From contig JAPXFQ010000831.1 of the NCBI GenBank assembly GCA_028564705.1, positions 1,798,001-1,862,000 of the forward strand: DNA of 64,000 nt, read 5' to 3'. The first letter of the stretch is position 1. Every line of letters begins with the position of its first letter. A program made the position numbers and the translations under genes. Origin of the DNA: Apricaphanius iberus (Eukaryota > Chordata > Actinopteri > Cyprinodontiformes > Aphaniidae). Under the pieces are notes generated by a model. That model was given only the letters and a program-made list of their open reading frames with translations. It made no database searches and was not told the DNA's origin. Positions 11,581 through 22,640 of this stretch are shown piece after piece.

Positions 11581-11803
11581 ATTTTCTCTCCTTTACAATT
11601 TTCATTTACAATTTAAATTCTATGAAATTTTTAATTTTCATAAACTGTAATCCATAATCATCAAATTTATAACAAAAAAAGGCTTGGAATTTCTTGCTTT
11701 GCATGTAATCAGTCAAGATCATATATTAGTTTCATCTTTTTAGTTAAATTACTTAAATAAATGAACTTTTGCGTGATATTCTAATTTTCTAATTTCACCC
11801 GTA

Positions 11804-13652
11804 TCTTGGTTTAAGGACCATAAACCAGCTGACACTTTCAGTTCAAACTGCCTTTAATTTCCCCCCGCTGTTTATCTGGCAGGGGAGGTTATTTTATTAA
11901 AGCGTCTGTCTTCTTGATGTCCTCATTCTTTGACAGCTCATTGTCAGCTGAACCTGGTGAAAGATTGACTGTTAGTCATAATGCTGTCCAGACAATGTCA
12001 CAACATTTCCTAGTTTTCCCATTGGCTTTTCTTTATTTCTCATGTCCTTCTGCTTTTTCTGTCTCCCCCAATGCACACAGTTCAAGGTGTAGGTGAACTG
12101 TGAGTTCCATCCATCCAGCCATCCATCCATCCATCAATCCATCCATCCACAAACAACCTGAAGGCAATTTAAAGTTGTCAATCAACCAAATTTGACTGGT
12201 TTTTACCTGTGAAAGGAAGGACGAGTACCTGGAAAGGACCCTTGGATGCACATGAAAAGCATAAAAAAGCCCAGAATTTATCAATTCAAACCTAAAAGCT
12301 TCTTACTGAAAAGGCAACAGTGCTAAAAAAAAAAAAAAACACCATAAATGAGTCCCATATAAATGACCCTGGCAAGATTACTTTATACTTTACAGAAAAT
12401 TGCTTTCTTAGAGTTCTCTCAGGTTTTAGTTATTTCCTTTAAATGTTTGAAAGCATTGTAGTTGATGCATTTATCTAATCTTAATGTAAATTAAATTTTT
12501 AATCAGAGGATTCTAATGCTGATGCAAGAAAACATTATAGCAACCATGACTAGGAACTCTAACACTGGCATTAGTAGTCTTATAAATTCTAAAGAATTAA
12601 CAATTGTTAATTAAAGTTTTCTGAAGTCACCAGATAGAGAGAGTGCATCTGCTTATGTCATTAACGACAGAACCTGGCAAACACTAAGCCTCCATATCCA
12701 AACCTAAAAAATAAATACATAAAATATGACCTGTTCAGAAAGAAAATCAATATTGCGTGTTTGTCTGGAGGAAAGCTGCAGATGCATGTGCAGCGCTGAC
12801 TTTTCCAATTTCTACATCTGAGATTACCATCGCTTTCGAGTGTGCAGCTCATTTTGAAAAACCAAATTTCATTCAGTTGCTTCTGTAGCTGTACGCCCCG
12901 AGGCTCTGCGGGATAGGAGGGGGTTGGGGGTTTATTAATGAAATGAGAGACAGTGTTATTTAAATCACCTCGGCAGCATAACCTGAGGCCTAACACAGGC
13001 ACTCTGCTGCTTTCAAGACCTGTTTTCATACTTCAGCCAGACAAACACATTCTAATCGTATATTAAATAAGTTTGAATTGATGCACACCGGTAAACTTAG
13101 TCACACTGAATCTCATCAGCATATTGAATAAAATCTGAACTAATTCCCTTCACACCTGTGCACCAGTGCTCTTGAAACAAACAAAATCTAAGAAAATTTG
13201 TTTTTAGGATTCAAGGAATACACTCATTTTACTTTTGGACTTCTGTGTAATATGTGATTTTATGTACACTCTGTATGTTTTGACCAACACAATGAGGTAG
13301 GTAGAAATATCCTGACTCTGTTATGTCTCTTATTTGCCAAAACAAGGTGGTGACAGGCCGGCATCAGCTGACAGGTAAGACAGTGTCATGGTTTCAGAGG
13401 ATGCAGAAATCATTTTTGATGAGAACAGCAAAGTAAGATATATTATACAGGGGGCCTTTGTCTAGTTGTTTCATTATTGTTTTCAGAGAGCAGGTCTAAA
13501 ATACATGTTTTAGAAAGAAAATGCAGCCTGGAAAGCTGAAATAAAAGGTTCACAATGCTACTTGATACCCTATTAGCTAGTCCAGCTATGCCATTTGAGA
13601 TTATTCTTGCCGCTGTTTGGTTGTACCCCCAACAATGGCTATAAGGAAGATT
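11804..13652. other. Unannotated sequence with a tetranucleotide repeat and a small relic
   Basis: A (ATCC)n run lies at about 12107-12150. Directly after it, 12150-12265 resembles the minus strand of a common teleost SINE/L2-tail repeat (ggcaatttaaagttgtcaat, then a ctggaaaggacccttggatg block). A 122-codon minus frame at 12661-13029 has no recognised domain. At 13350-13374 a strong donor-like site (acaggtaagac) has no convincing exon before it. Confidence 0.4.
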
Positions 13653-14275
13653 GTTGTTAACAGTGTTGTTACAGTTACTTTAAAAAGGTAGTCTGATTTT
13701 TGACTAGTGATTAGTCCTCCCAAAAGTAACTTAGTTACTTTACTGATTACTTTATTTTGCAGTTAACTAAATTAGATTACAAGTTAATTTATTAGTTACT
13801 TTGAGCAGCTACCAACAACACTCCCCAATGGCTCAATGTACAAACAATAACCAGTTTTGCCAATACTCACTTTAATGGAAGTGCATTTTAACTGTAACAC
13901 CAAAAATATACTTGCTCTTTAACCAAATGTTTACGCCAGCAACTATGAAGCAACAAGCTGTATCTTGGGCACGTACTTGTTTACTCACTGCACGCACTAC
14001 TGGAGAGTTCCACTAGGGGGCATGCTAAGAGTACAGTTTACAAAACTCAGACTAGGGCCAAAACAAACATGGCAACAGTAAAGGAGATGATCAGCTGTTT
14101 TCCTAATATTGTTGCCACCATGTACCAAATATATCTTTTTGATAGAGAAAATTACAAAAATATTAACGCAAAATGGCTTGAACAAGTAACGTTAATCTGA
14201 TTACGGGTATGGAAATGGTAACGCATTAGATTAGTTGCTACTAAGTAACGCGTTACTGGCATCACTGGTTGTTAA
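13653..14275. mobile_element. hAT MITE with perfect 8-bp target duplication
   Basis: The element is 13661-14267 (607 bp), flanked on both sides by gttgttaa (13653-13660 and 14268-14275). It begins cagtgttgttacagttac and, on the reverse complement, cagtgatgccagtaacgcg, the CAGTG start typical of hAT elements. Several internal ttactttt/gttactta motifs near each end are inverted relative to each other, and the gtaacgcgttactggcatca end is a very common teleost signature. It encodes no transposase; a 62-codon minus frame near 14000-14185 is incidental. Confidence 0.9.
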
Positions 14276-15320
14276 CATTTGCTATTGTGTCAAGACTGCA
14301 TAATAGTGAACATTGAGGTACATTTGGTGTTTGAACTGTTAAAATAAGCAAACTGTGACAAACAAACTGTGAAATTCACAGTAATTAACTGGCGGCAATT
14401 GACAAGTAAGTTATCGTAAAAACAATTGCGTTGCAGCTGTAGAACAGGACACAGTAATTAACATTTACTGTATGTGTTATCTAACTAGTATTTTACAACT
14501 GTAAAATATAGCACAAATGTAATTTATTGTTTATATTACTGGTGATGCCAAGCTACATTGTAGAAACAGCTGCCCTTGGGTCACTGATCTGGTTATCGAT
14601 TTAATAAGCAGCAAATAAAGTCAATCTTATTTTGCATGTCATACTATCTGTCCAAGTTTGTGAGAATTACACATTCAAGTTTTCTTGTTAACTCAGTTAG
14701 CCTGTGCTTCAGGACAAAACATTTTACAAACCTCAACTGTGAAATAGGAAAATGGTTTATGCGTTCAACAAGATCTCCAAAGACAATTACCCAACAAAGG
14801 CACACAATGTATTTAAATTTGTGTGTGTGTGGCCAAGACTTTCTAAGCTACCTGTCCTCCCAGAACAATTAAGTCAAGCCTCTTTACTGTATCTCTGCTC
14901 CAATTAATTTTAATATTTAAACAGCCATGCAGAGACTTCTGAACCCGCTAATGCAAGATTAGAGTAAACTCAATTAAATATTGATGGCCATAAATAAACA
15001 TTCTAATTTGGAAATCCACCATGGAGTGCCAAAAATCTGGAGGAAAAAAATGTTTTTAGCTGAAATGCTTTGCTTATTAGCTGAGCAAATGTTGAATTTG
15101 GAGATCAGGGAAGGAGGTGAGAGGAAGGACGAAAGAAAAGTCAAGGAATTCAAATAAATCAGAAGGTTTCTTGCTAATACAATATGTATGACTTCAAATT
15201 TCTTGTGAACATTTCTTGCCTGATGCTTTTTAAACAGCATCAGCCAAAGTTAATTACCATGCACTTACAATAAAGTGCTCCGCCTGACGATAAAATACTT
15301 GTCGTATTGTTTTATTGTTT
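14276..15320. other. Unannotated AT-rich sequence
   Basis: No repeat family or exon is recognised. Open frames at 14636-14872 and 14974-15240 are AT-rich and unconvincing. Confidence 0.4.
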
Positions 15321-16110
15321 CAATTCAATTCAGTTTATTTATGAAGCTCCGATTCATAACAGATGTCATTTCATGGCACTTTAGAAAAGAAGTCATTTAA
15401 ATACAATTGTACAAACATTCCAATCAGTTAAAGGTTTTCTGTGTAAGGAATCCCAGCAGATTGCGTTGAGTCATGGATGTAAGGCTGTGTCCGGCACATG
15501 CAGACTCCAACCACAGCAATCTCTCAAACTAGGCAAGCATGTTGCAACGGTAAAGAGGAAAACCTCCTCTGTAACAAAAAGAAACCTCCAGCAGAACCTC
15601 GCACAGTACAACGGTTCATCTGTCACGACCGTCTGGGGGTTTGAGAAGACACAGAAGAGACACAAAAATAACAAAAGAACTGATGTAAGAGCATTTTATA
15701 TTTATATTAAAGAAAGTAAAAAGTTGACAACAGGACATGGAGGATGGTTGGTCACTCGGAGCATCATCCGAATCGATGCTCCCCATCCAGCAGGGCGTTG
15801 TAGCTGAGCAGGATACCAGACCAGTTGGAGGTTCTATGGAGAGGAAAAACACTGACATAAAAACAAGGTTAACAATTGAAATAAGAACAAACAATACATC
15901 TGAAGGGAAATAGAAGAGAAAAGTAGAAGAAAAGTGAAGAAAAGTGGTCAGTCAGTCCTCCAACAGTCTCAACCTATAGCAGCATAACTACAAAAATAAC
16001 TCAGGATAACATAAGCCATTCTAACTATAATATTGATTGCAAAAGGAAGTTTTTAATCCTAATCTTAAAATTAGACAGAGTGTCTGCAATACTAAAACCA
16101 AATTAATAAT
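15321..16110 (-). repeat. Teleost interspersed repeat, long copy (minus strand)
   Basis: It starts with caattcaattcagtttattt, which read on the minus strand is the characteristic ...aataaactgaattgaattg tail of a widespread teleost repeat. It then holds the gtaaggaatcccagcagatt, gaaacctccagcagaacctc and cgaccgtctgggggtttgag blocks shared with 6400-6620, then ccaacagtctcaacctatagcagc and cctaatcttaaaattagaca near 15960-16080. This is the most complete copy in the window. No intact protein is encoded; the 113- and 92-codon frames are repeat translation. Confidence 0.7.
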
Positions 16111-16204
16111 AATAGTGAGCTTCATTCGTTGTTTGCAATTGATTGCTTAAAGTGAGTTAAGTAAACTTGTACCATGCTCTAAGCTTTAAAACTGTGTTGT
16201 GCAG

Positions 16205-16520
16205 GCAAAAAAGGCAGTCAGACTTTGTGAACTGGCCACAGAGCTGACTGAGAGAACATTTAAAGGCTCAAGAATCCTTTCTAGATGTTTTGGATTATTA
16301 GCTGATTAGAGTGTGACACTTTGAGCCTATAATATTAAACCTTTTTCACATTATTCTAATTTTTTGAGATTTTAAATTTGGGGTTTTCATAAACTGTAAG
16401 TCATTTTCATCAAAATTATAACAAATAAAGGCTTTAAGTATCTCCCTCTGGTAGTAATGAGTCTACATCATATATTTAATCTGTTAATATTAAAACTGTT
16501 CTAATATACTTGACAGAAAC
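16205..16520 (-). mobile_element. Tc1-like terminal relic, same family as 9901-11803
   Basis: Reverse complement of the left end of the 9901 element. It shares ctgattagagtgtgacactt, ttttcacattattctaattt and ataacaaataaaggctt at the matching spacing, plus the ctgagagaacatttaaa block. The outer end is lost in degraded sequence near 16500, and the transposase is absent. Confidence 0.8.
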
Positions 16521-17467
16521 TTTTTGGAATGGCTGTAATTCTAACAGTTTCCAGCTGACGAAAGAAACAGCCAGAGATCGCTTCACCAAAACAGGGCTCT
16601 ATAGTCACTGTAATCAGTAGTCAATTCAGCGTTTGGGTACTACATGCTTTCTATTAAAATAATAATTTATCTAATCTGGTCTTTTGGCGATTTTGAACAC
16701 GAGGTGTAGGAAAACAACAAAAAAGTCTGCTGTGTTTGTTTATATGCATTTTTAGAGTATTCAGTTAGCTGCACTTTTAGTAAAAAGCTTTACAGCTTAA
16801 TCAAAACTTACTTTCTGTCAACCATTGCTCCTTGAGGGGGGAATGCATTCACCGGCTGAATAAAAAAATAGAAACTACGGTGCAATGGTAGGCAGAAGCC
16901 ACCATTAAAAGTTAGCACCCCCTGCTGTCCTGGTCAAGAATTGCTTTGTAACACTGAAAAATCAGCGCAGAACGTAGAGAAAGAAACGGAGAAGCTTAAA
17001 CGAAAAAACGTCTGTCAGTATATATGCATATGCGTGCGAATGCGGCGTAAGAGTAGTATAAACTAAGCTTTACATCTTACTGGCTTTACAAATGGCTGCT
17101 CAATTACCTGTACACTGTACGTTTATTATTTTATGTCTTTATGGGCGTCTGTTGATAATAAAAGTCGTGGTGCTGCTTTCAGCCTGACGTTGTTATTGGG
17201 TTGTGATTATGTCTATGACATGTAAGTAATCTGGTGAAGTTATAACTAGTGGCCAGTCGAGGGTTAAGCTGGCTGAATGGTAACTCGTCAAACTGCCATG
17301 TTGATGATCAATAGGTATAAAATGTGTATGAAGAGTTGAGCACTGGGAGTTGTCTAAATGATTAAATGCCTTCTTGCTTCTTCTGTGTAACATCAAGGCA
17401 TGTTGATCAAATAATTGTAGATTTCCCTATAGTTAACTGGCGGCGGTCATAGCTGAGGAGTTTCATC
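16521..17467. other. Unannotated sequence
   Basis: No gene or known repeat recognised. It is moderately AT-rich and contains a small gggggg run near 16837. Confidence 0.4.
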
Positions 17468-17837
17468 CCGTAGCTCAGGGAAGTCAAACTCGTTTCCATT
17501 TTGGGCCACATAAAGCTTATTGACATCATTAAAGGGCAAGTATTATTGCCAAAACTATAAAAAAAACATTTAAATATGAGTAAAAAATCTGTATCCGCAT
17601 TTGACGTTCTTGAAAATTGTATCTTGAAATCATATGAAACTGAACATATTTAGATAATGATGGGATTTAGGGCTGTTCAAACAAACGCTGATTTGGTTTT
17701 GTATTTAAGGAGCACATAAATATTACTCAAAGAATCTACATGTTGGGTCTTCTAGAGTTTAGAAGGCCATATAAATGGCTATGGCAGGTCGGATTTGGCC
17801 CCTGAGGCCCCTTGAGTTTGACACGTGTGCCGTAGCT
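17468..17837. mobile_element. hAT MITE with perfect 8-bp target duplication
   Basis: The element is 17476-17829 (354 bp), flanked by ccgtagct on both sides (17468-17475, 17830-17837). The left end is cagggaagtcaaactc and the right end, reverse-complemented, is cacacgtgtcaaactc; the inner gggccaca and ggcccctgaggccc blocks also face each other. This is the vertebrate-wide CAGGGGTGTCAAACTC type of non-autonomous hAT. No coding. Confidence 0.9.
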
Positions 17838-18007
17838 TGTTAGTTATTTGAAACAGGTCTGAAAGCTAACTGTATGTGCTACATATGTTGTTAATCTAAT
17901 TGTTCAACCACAACTGCACGGCTTAGGATAGTGGGTGTGGAAGCTTTTTGCCCTACAGTGTTGTACGCATGCGCTGAATTACACGGATGAAAACAATAAC
18001 ATTGAAT

Positions 18008-18047
18008 GCATGTCTCATAATTTGAGTTTTCTGGATATGATCAAATT
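18008..18047 (+). repeat. 40-bp segment repeated at 27998-28037
   Basis: It matches 27998-28037 at 37 of 40 positions with no gap, including 21 identical bases centred on ttttctggatatgatcaaat. Sequence on either side does not align well. It may be the conserved core of an old SINE, a duplicated regulatory element, or a transposon end. Confidence 0.6.
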
Positions 18048-18214
18048 TGACCTCCAGTACAGCCAAAACAGACGGCAGTCCACCCCCGCCCCCGAACCCC
18101 CCAAACCATTCTTAAGAGGCTGTCCACGTCCTCTCCTCTGACAGTGAATCATTCATGGAGCTCAGGAAACATGATGGGGGCTTGATTAAGGGAAGGGAGA
18201 CACCGGCCGCAGCG

Positions 18215-18266
18215 GTAAATCAGTCCAGACTGAGGCCTGATTGGACCTCTGTCTGGACTGATTTAC
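18215..18266. other. Near-perfect inverted repeat (hairpin)
   Basis: A 16-bp perfect arm (18215-18230, gtaaatcagtccagac) pairs with 18251-18266. After one T/T mismatch, four more pairs (gagg/cctc) continue, leaving a 10-base loop (18236-18245). A third partial copy of the arm (gaaatcagcccagacag) follows at about 18269-18285. The RNA would fold well on either strand. It may be a small MITE or transposon end remnant, or a hairpin RNA; there is no direct evidence of transcription. Confidence 0.75.
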
Positions 18267-18285
18267 ATGAAATCAGCCCAGACAG

Positions 18286-20139
18286 ATATTTTTACATGAA
18301 AAACTGGAGGGACTAAAAAAAAATACTTTGTTACAAATGTCAGTGATTCTATTTGCCTGGAATAACTGTAACTCTTTTTATGATTCATGTCATCCTCACA
18401 ATTATCATTAACATGTCATGTTTGAACATTAACTAAAGTAAGTGTAACAATCTCCTTAAATTGTTTTCTGTTTTCATACATATTCATCTTTTACCGCAAT
18501 ATTTCACCAAACTGACATTGGAGATGCTCCACCTGCGTGTAAATTCATAATCAAAGGCAAACATGTACACTCAGACAGCTACACACACACTTTAACAGAG
18601 TTTTTTCAACTTCAAGCTCATGAATTCATAAGACAGCATCTATGCCAGGCACAGCAGACTAACATGACAGCCTCCTGACAGCTCCTGTACACAGGCAGTC
18701 TGCTCTGTGCTTTAGATATACAGTATATTTTGAAAGGCATTCAGGAGCCAGGGGTTGGGGCGGAGGGGGTGGGGGGTGGTGGGAGTGGAAACAGCACATG
18801 CATAAATAGAAATCAAACATTCAGCCGCTGAGATTTTTGGCACTTTGAGCAGAGAAATGGGGGGTGAGGTGTCAAGGGCTGTGGCAACTGGGTTTGAGAA
18901 GAAAGCCACAATGGGCCACAGCCGCTGTCAGGGCGCCAGGTGGTCATGCATGAACTGGGAGGAATGGAGATGTGACGCCATGGATTCCCCCGATGGTCGC
19001 TAAAAACGGCCATGGGCTACGCGACCCCCTCTCAACACAAGTCCACCTGTCAGAGTTCTAGCCAGCTTCACACTGACACTCCTGCAGAGCCGTTGTGCTT
19101 CTTTTAGTAGCCTCCGCCTCTCCAAAATGCATTTAATAGAAGGTGATTGCAGCCTGGCTTGGAAGAGCTGAAAAGAAATAATTCATTACTACAGAATCCG
19201 CAGCCTGCAATACATCTAATCGATCTTGTTCAGAGCCAAATAATTATTAGATTGCTGCGAGTCAGACTTCATTGCAGCATTCCATGTGGGCCTGCCTTAT
19301 TCATCCTACTAACTTTAAATTACAGTCAAGTGTCATACCCAATGATGTAACTTTAAAAGAATGAAGAACCAGAATTATCTTGTTTAATATCTTGTTATGA
19401 CATTATATTGTTAGTTTTTTACTCTTTAACTTTTAGACTAAATTCCGCTGATCATTCTCTTAATGTTGAACATTCACTTAAGCTTAATCAGAGATTTACT
19501 CTTACTCCACTGCCTCTTAAAAAAGTGTATTGTGGAGCAGTTTTCTAGTCTTAGCATGGTTATTATTTCATTTAGCAGCAATGGGCAAACATTTTAGTGA
19601 AGTAAGGTTTTGGTCTTGGTAGAAAGAAAAATGCAGAGTCATCCTTCTCAGTATCTTATTGTAAAAATACCCCATTTATCTTTAAATGTTATTCGTTGTA
19701 AATAAGTGAGATAATAATAAAAACATGTTTATTAACCATCACAAACGAAAATCACACTTTATTTTCAGATGATCACAACAATTTCTAATGAAAAAGGAGA
19801 AATAATTTAGTTTTGAAAATAAATATAAATATTTAGTGTGAAACATAAAGATTTTTACTTTTAATTAAATATTTAGTTTGCTATTTAAAAATTTAGATAA
19901 TGAATGTAACATTTATAAATACATGAATATCAAGTTGAAAATATACGTTTGAAACATGAACCCCATTTATTTTCTGCTTTGAAAGGCTAAATAACCAAAA
20001 TTATTGCTGCTAATATTTGACTGCATAACTTTACAAACGGCACTCCATACCATTAGTGGTGCTGTAATGCTGCCAGAAAAAAAACATAAAACAAAACAGA
20101 AAAGAACACTGAACCCAGTGGCAAACAACAAATCTAGCT
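18286..20139. other. Unannotated, mostly unique-looking sequence
   Basis: No exon recognised. A G-rich run lies at 18753-18785. The block at 19130-19350 looks information-rich and repeat-free and could be a conserved noncoding element, but conservation cannot be seen from one sequence. Confidence 0.35.
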
Positions 20140-20520
20140 TTAATTGAGAGCTTTATTCAAAAGTATATGGTCCCTCTGGTTCTCTGGATCCATTTTCTGC
20201 TCCTCCTAATACAGAAGGATTCATAATAAGGTAACTATTTCCCTTATTAGGACTGCAACACTGTACGGCGCCATCTCTGTTTCCTTTATCACAGAGATGC
20301 GCATGCTCAGAAAAAAAAAAATTCCGGAGAGCACATACACACGGAGAACAGTTTGCTGCTGTTTTCAGATTTCTAAACTTTTGGACCCAGTTTAAAAAAT
20401 TATTGTTTAAGGTGTCCTGATATGCCGGCTCCTTGTGGAAGAGATGAAAATTCAATCAAATGCCTTTGCTGCTGCACCTGTTTTTGTCTCCGTGTAGACA
20501 TGCCCTTAGATTTAGGTAAA
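20140..20520 (-). repeat. Probable DNA-transposon-type relic
   Basis: It contains ggcgccatctctg, tgcgcatgctcag and ctccgtgtagacatgccc, phrases typical of a teleost MITE family carrying gtgtagaca-type motifs. No terminal inverted repeat could be defined. The 100-codon minus frame here is a by-product. Confidence 0.3.
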
Positions 20521-22239
20521 GACAGAAAAAAAACATGATAATAAAAAAAAAAAATACAACACTTACTTGAATTGCTGTATATCTTTCCGTCTTTATTTCT
20601 TGTAAGGACAAAAGTTAGCTGACTCTTTGTAATTGTGCCATTGATATGGAATTTTTCTCAAAATAAAGAAGCAAAAAAGTAGGCATTTCACATACACCGC
20701 CTTTTTCTCAGTACTGTTCCTTCCGAAAATCTTTGTTTAAACCCTCCTTGTTTTTCCCAGACAAGCCTTATGAAGACTGATAGTGTAATTGTTGTTGATG
20801 TAAAAAAAACAAAGTTATTTTTTATCAATTATTCATATATTTGTAAAAGCTTGTATCAGAAATTCATATTTTTTGTATCCTGTTGTTCTTATTCAATAAC
20901 TGTGGTTGATGAAATGGTAATGCTCCTCAGGTTATTTACTCCAAAGTTTTAGAGTGCCTTGTTTTCTTCTGAGCTCTCCTTTGGAAAATCTTTTTCTGTT
21001 TTCCGAGTCCTGATTCAGCTTTGTTGGAGGCTGCACAGCAGAAATCTGTGACCTGATGCTAAAATATGTTAAATTTTCTTGTGTCTTTTACACTTGCACA
21101 TTTATTGCTATATGAGGAAAAAAACAACTGTTGGAGATAAAAAAAATGTATTTACAGAGAAAACTAAACTGAGTGAATATACAATTGAAGAAGAGGCTCA
21201 AACACAGTTTAAACAAGTGAGGTTTAATAAAAATGAACCAGGGAACTTGGAAGAATAATCACAAGCATGATTAATTTAACCAACTAACAGAATATTTAAA
21301 TTAATAATGAATGAAAAAAGAAAACAAACAAAGGATACATTACATACATTTAGAAAACTCAAGAGACAAGTTCGAGTTTGTGGTCACTTGTATCAAAGTT
21401 TAGGTTTGTTCCCTGAATGTTCATGTCTTCTTTGACTATGATGTAACTACTTGAAGAAATTTTTTTCTCTTTGTGTGTTTTGTTAGGAGGTTTGAATGTA
21501 TGGACCACATTTTTTTAAAATGTATTTCCCAAATCAGGATAAAAGCACCAACAAGCTAAGTTCTTGTAGCCCCTTACTCTTTCACTGTTTGTTCACCCGT
21601 CTCTTTGCATCTCTGGGTAGAGTGTTTTTTTTTTTAGTCAGCAGGGAGGGAAAAAGGCAGAAGGCTGCGAGGGAGGAGTAAGAAAAAGCGTTCATTCATA
21701 TCACCATAATACTCTATTCATGAAACCCTGTGAGCTTTTATTATTTAAAGTGCTCTCCCTGCACAGAAAGCTCCATCCTGTCTCATTGTGGAGCCATCAT
21801 CTAAGAAGCTATTTCCACAGAGGCAAAAAATAGTCCCATTTGTGAAATACTGATTATCTAAAATGGGACCCCAGGGCCTTAGTGGAGGGGAGGACTGGAT
21901 TCCACTTCCACATCCCACCGGTGGATTAAGATTTTTTTCTTCCTTTCCTTTATCCTAATTCTTCTTTATAGTAATAAAGAAGCCATGAATATCAGCTCTT
22001 GGACAATACAGATTTTAATGTGTCTGCAGGAAGTTTATAAATTAGACTAATCAAACATATTTTTTTAATGTTTTTATTTTTTTCCCATTATATTCGTATT
22101 TATCTGATAGGAAAAAAATGATCCAAGTAAAAAAAAAAAATCAAACAAGATTTTTTCCAAATGAACCGGACCTGAAGTTGAATTCACACTGTCCTGCTTT
22201 CTGGTATTGTTTGATCCCATAATCTAATTTGCCATCCAC
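20521..22239. other. Unannotated AT-rich sequence
   Basis: No gene or family recognised. Several poly-A and poly-T runs. Short frames at 20770-20952 and 21496-21681 are rejected as coding. Confidence 0.4.
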
Positions 22240-22640
22240 CTTTTGTTGCTTCCGAATCATATGAATCCCAGACTAATTGAACATGTATTGATGAAAATGC
22301 CAACATTTCAGCACCTTTATTGCTGGCAGGGGTGGAGCGCTGCCGACTCTTTGACAAAGACGAGGGGCGCCGCAGAAAGAGCACGGAATATGAGGTCAGG
22401 ACATAGAGACAAAACCAATCTGATTTACACTGTAAGAGAAAGACCTCCGCCGTCACATGTACTGTATGCGCCTAATCAGGATGAGGGTGCTAAATACAGG
22501 CAATCAAGGCGAATTCATCAGAGCTTTCTTTTCTTGCCAACGAGGGCAGCGAACTGTAATTATGTAGACAGCAGCTTTTGCGACAGCCACCCTCGCTAGT
22601 TGTAATTTTGCCCAATTTACACTTGGAGAATTCAAAGAGC
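22240..22640. other. Possible conserved noncoding block
   Basis: A higher-complexity segment, free of recognised repeats, set in AT-rich surroundings. It stays open on both strands for 90-118 codons (22243-22599 plus, 22184-22456 minus), yet neither translation resembles a protein and no splice sites bound it. That combination is common in vertebrate conserved noncoding elements. This is inference from texture only. Confidence 0.25.

Larger units (their letters stand above)
9901..11803 (+). mobile_element. Tc1-like DNA transposon, both ends present, inactivated
   Basis: The left end begins at TA (9901) and the right end finishes at TA (11802-11803), consistent with TA target duplication. The two ends are about 200-bp imperfect inverted repeats: both contain gcaaaagttcatt close to the end, then a (t/g)actcattaca-type block and an aaaggctt/aaaccttta block facing inward. 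The long terminal repeats and internal order match a fish Tc1 family I recall from many teleost genomes. The transposase has stops, an internal deletion and a large foreign insertion, so it cannot be active. Confidence 0.8.

Noticed and set aside
12661..13029. 122-codon minus-strand frame
   Set aside because: No known domain and no splice or promoter context; the chance of such a frame in 64 kb is high.
13350..13376. Short exon ending at a strong caggtaaga donor
   Set aside because: No acceptable acceptor and under 30 bases of open frame; not enough to support an exon.
22184..22599. Coding gene on either strand at 22.2-22.6 kb
   Set aside because: Both translations lack protein-like composition or motifs, and no splice signals bound the open stretch.
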